Assembly: GCA_046732015.1 (NCBI GenBank)
Contig: JBKPMF010000171.1
Span: forward strand, 1 to 8,107
Direction: 5' to 3'
Source: JAOUEA01 sp046732015
GTDB taxonomy: Bacteria; Actinomycetota; UBA4738; HRBIN12
DNA length: 8,107 nt
The notes below the pieces were generated by a model that was given only the letters and a program-made list of their open reading frames with translations, did no database searches and was not told the DNA's origin. The position numbers and the translations under genes are program-made. This document shows positions 6,584-8,107 of the stretch, piece by piece; positions within the stretch are counted from its first letter, which is position 1, and every line of letters begins with the position of its first letter.

Positions 6584-7513
6584 TTAGATGTCGGTGTTGA
6601 AGGTGTCGCAGTCGTTGGGGTCGCCCGAATCGAACCCCGTCCGGAACCACCGCACCCGCTGTTCGGAGGACCCGTGGGTCCACGTCTCGGGATCGATGCG
6701 CCCCGTCGTCGACTGCTGGATGCGGTCGTCTCCGATCGCCGCGGCCGCCGTGAGCGCCTCGTCGACCTCGTCGGGCCCGAGTTCCTCGCCGGTCAACGAG
6801 TGACCCCACACGCCGGCGAGACAGTCGGCCTGCAGTTCCAGCCGGACCGACAGGTCGTTCGCCCGGCTCGGATCCTGCTGGGACTGCTGCTGCACCTGCG
6901 CGTTGATCCCCAGCAGGTTCTGGATGTGGTGGCCGTATTCGTGCGCGATCACGTACGCCTGTGCGAAGTCGCCCGGTGCTCCGAACCGCTGCTCCAGCTC
7001 CTTGAAGAAGCTCATGTCCAGGTAGATCTTCGAATCGGCCGGGCAGTAGAAGGGGCCGGTCGCCGCGGAGCCTTGCCCGCACGCGGTCTGCGTGGTGCCC
7101 GTGAACAGGATCAGATCGGCTGGCCGGAACGTCGTGTCCGAGCCGGCGAACAACTGTCCCCAGGTCTCTTCCACGTCACTCACGACATCGTTCACGAACT
7201 GCTTCGTCTCGAGGTCGGGGTCGTTGGCCGGGTCGATCCCGGTACCGTCCTGCGCCTGACCCAGACCGGAGAAGACGTCGCCGAAGCCACTGTCGCTCCC
7301 GAAGATCTTCGGCGCGATGCACACGGCGAAGACCACGATCACCACGATCAGGAGCAGCCCGCCGCCCTTGCCCCCGATCGGGAGTCCGCCGCCACCGCCA
7401 CCTCGGCCGAGGCCGGGGAAACCGCCGCCCCCGCCCAGGCCCGGCATGGATCCGCCGCCACCGGCCCGGCGGCGATCGATCACGTGGCTGCTGTTACGGC
7501 GTCGAAGCTTCAT
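6584..7513 (-). CDS. Membrane-anchored neutral zinc metallopeptidase (YpfJ type)
   Basis: This 309-residue protein belongs to the YpfJ/KPN_02809 putative neutral zinc metallopeptidase family. A basic N-terminus (KLRRRNSSHVIDRRR) leads into a glycine-rich stretch at about 18-52, then a single hydrophobic membrane segment at 53-68, then the extracytoplasmic catalytic domain. The zinc site is HEYGHH at 191-196 (His191 and His195 as ligands, Glu192 as base), with Glu226 in ELQADCLAG as the probable third ligand. Cys145 and Cys157, in TACGQGSA and FYCPAD, flank a segment typical of the family. The C-terminus has GSSEQRVRWFRTGF (281-294). Natural substrates are unknown. The ATG at 7513 follows a purine-rich GGAAGGGAAG and matches the family's usual basic start; the longer frame would run into the amidase gene. 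It converges on the PLP gene with 16 bases between the stops and diverges from the amidase gene. Confidence 0.92.
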   Translation of the reverse strand: MKLRRRNSSHVIDRRRAGGGGSMPGLGGGGGFPGLGRGGGGGGLPIGGKGGGLLLIVVIVVFAVCIAPKIFGSDSGFGDVFSGLGQAQDGTGIDPANDPDLETKQFVNDVVSDVEETWGQLFAGSDTTFRPADLILFTGTTQTACGQGSAATGPFYCPADSKIYLDMSFFKELEQRFGAPGDFAQAYVIAHEYGHHIQNLLGINAQVQQQSQQDPSRANDLSVRLELQADCLAGVWGHSLTGEELGPDEVDEALTAAAAIGDDRIQQSTTGRIDPETWTHGSSEQRVRWFRTGFDSGDPNDCDTFNTDI

Positions 7514-7584
7514 GGTGCATCTTCCCTTCCCCCGCTCGGCGATGTCGAACCCCCCGAACGGTGCAGCTCGGATAGGGTGCCCGG
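7514..7584. promoter_or_regulatory. Divergent intergenic region between peptidase and amidase
   Basis: These 71 bases separate two outward-facing genes. On the plus strand TAGGGT (7573-7578) fits a TAnnnT -10 box and ends 6 bases before the amidase ATG, with no ribosome site, again suggesting a leaderless mRNA. On the minus strand a purine-rich stretch near 7521-7530 serves as the peptidase ribosome site; no convincing promoter for that gene was found. No clear -35 box or repeat is visible. Confidence 0.4.
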
Positions 7585-8107
7585 ATGAACGAACCGTGGA
7601 GCCTGACCGCCGCGGATGCCCTCGCGGCGATGCAGGCGAAGGACCTCTCGCCCGTCGAGCTGCTGGAGTCGGTGATCGCCCGTGCCGAGGCGGTCGAGCC
7701 CATCGTGAACGCGTTCGCGGAGCGACGGTACGACGAGGCGTCGGCGGCAGCGAGGGCATCGGCCGACCGGTACGCCAGCGGCGCCCGCATCCGCCCGCTG
7801 GAAGGGCTGCCGGTCGTGCTCAAGGAGGAGGTGCCGGTACGCGGATGGCGGATGCGCCACGGTTCCGTGGCGATCGACGAGGTGGCGGAGCTCACCTCGC
7901 CGCTCGGCGAACGGATCCTCAAGGCGGGGGCGGTCGTGCATGCGCGCACCACCACGCCCGAACTCTCGTGCGCCGGCTTCACCCACTCGGCGTTGTGGGG
8001 CGTGACCCGCAACCCGTGGAACCCCGACGTCACGGCCGGAGGGTCGAGCGGAGGGTCGGGGGCCTCGTTGGCGGCGGGTTCGTCGATGCTCGCGAGCGGT
8101 TCGGACA
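7585..8107 (+). CDS. Amidase signature family enzyme, N-terminal part
   Basis: The frame is open from the ATG at 7585 to the window end, giving 174 residues of a protein that is normally about 450-500 long. It starts as amidase-signature proteins do: SLTAADALAAMQAKDLSPVE (6-25), then EGLPVVLKEEVPVRGW (73-88) with catalytic Lys80, RTTTPELSCAG (121-131), GVTRNPWNPDVTAGGSSGGS (139-158) containing the cis-serine of the Ser-cisSer-Lys triad (Ser154 by comparison with known members), and SGSD at the edge. The nucleophile serine, expected in a GGSxR motif a few residues on, is outside the window. The usual Lys-Asp after the catalytic lysine is Lys-Glu-Glu here. The family hydrolyses many amides, so no substrate can be given. 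Probably a leaderless transcript. Confidence 0.9.
   Translation, partial: MNEPWSLTAADALAAMQAKDLSPVELLESVIARAEAVEPIVNAFAERRYDEASAAARASADRYASGARIRPLEGLPVVLKEEVPVRGWRMRHGSVAIDEVAELTSPLGERILKAGAVVHARTTTPELSCAGFTHSALWGVTRNPWNPDVTAGGSSGGSGASLAAGSSMLASGSD

Noticed and set aside
7358..7462. Glycine-rich stretch of the metallopeptidase as a repeat element or unusual domain
   Set aside because: A Gly-rich linker between the basic N-terminus and the membrane segment is usual in this peptidase family.
6674..7588. Plus-strand frame of 304 codons opposite the metallopeptidase
   Set aside because: Composition is typical of a shadow frame, and the opposite strand encodes an intact HExxH peptidase.

Overview
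The window is gene-dense, high-GC DNA with strong G/C at third codon positions. Several genes start with GTG, stop/start overlaps are tight, and two -10 boxes lie so close to the ATG that the mRNAs should be leaderless. Together with the actinobacterial look of the proteins, this suggests a high-GC actinobacterium. The genus cannot be fixed from the sequence, and this placement is an inference.

Layout. (1) Positions 1-4573, minus strand: a heterotetrameric sarcosine oxidase-type operon, transcribed right to left as soxB, a small MmcQ/YjbR-family gene, soxD and soxA. A GTG overlapping the soxA stop is the likely start of the next gene, probably soxG, outside the window. (2) Positions 4574-4718: a divergent control region with a perfect 10-bp inverted repeat whose arms fall on the -35 zones of the two outward-facing promoters. 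(3) Positions 4719-6567, plus strand: an IclR-family regulator followed 19 bases later by a PLP-dependent cysteine synthase-like enzyme. (4) Positions 6584-7513, minus strand and convergent: a membrane-anchored neutral zinc metallopeptidase of the YpfJ type. (5) Positions 7585-8107, plus strand: the first 174 codons of an amidase-signature enzyme, cut by the window edge just before its nucleophile serine.

How the genes may work together. SoxB, SoxD and SoxA are subunits of an enzyme that oxidatively demethylates sarcosine or a related N-methyl amino acid. It feeds the one-carbon unit to tetrahydrofolate and gives glycine (or the demethylated amine) and hydrogen peroxide. The divergent IclR gene is the obvious candidate regulator of this operon and of itself plus the cysteine synthase-like gene. 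The peptidase and amidase look like unrelated neighbours.

Nothing here is a clearly new system. The points most worth a second look are the YjbR-type gene inside the sox operon, the short SoxA beside a canonical SoxB, the altered substrate-site residues of the cysteine synthase-like enzyme, and the symmetric operator candidate. No tRNA, rRNA, CRISPR array or insertion sequence was seen, and there is no stretch longer than 300 bases without a gene.
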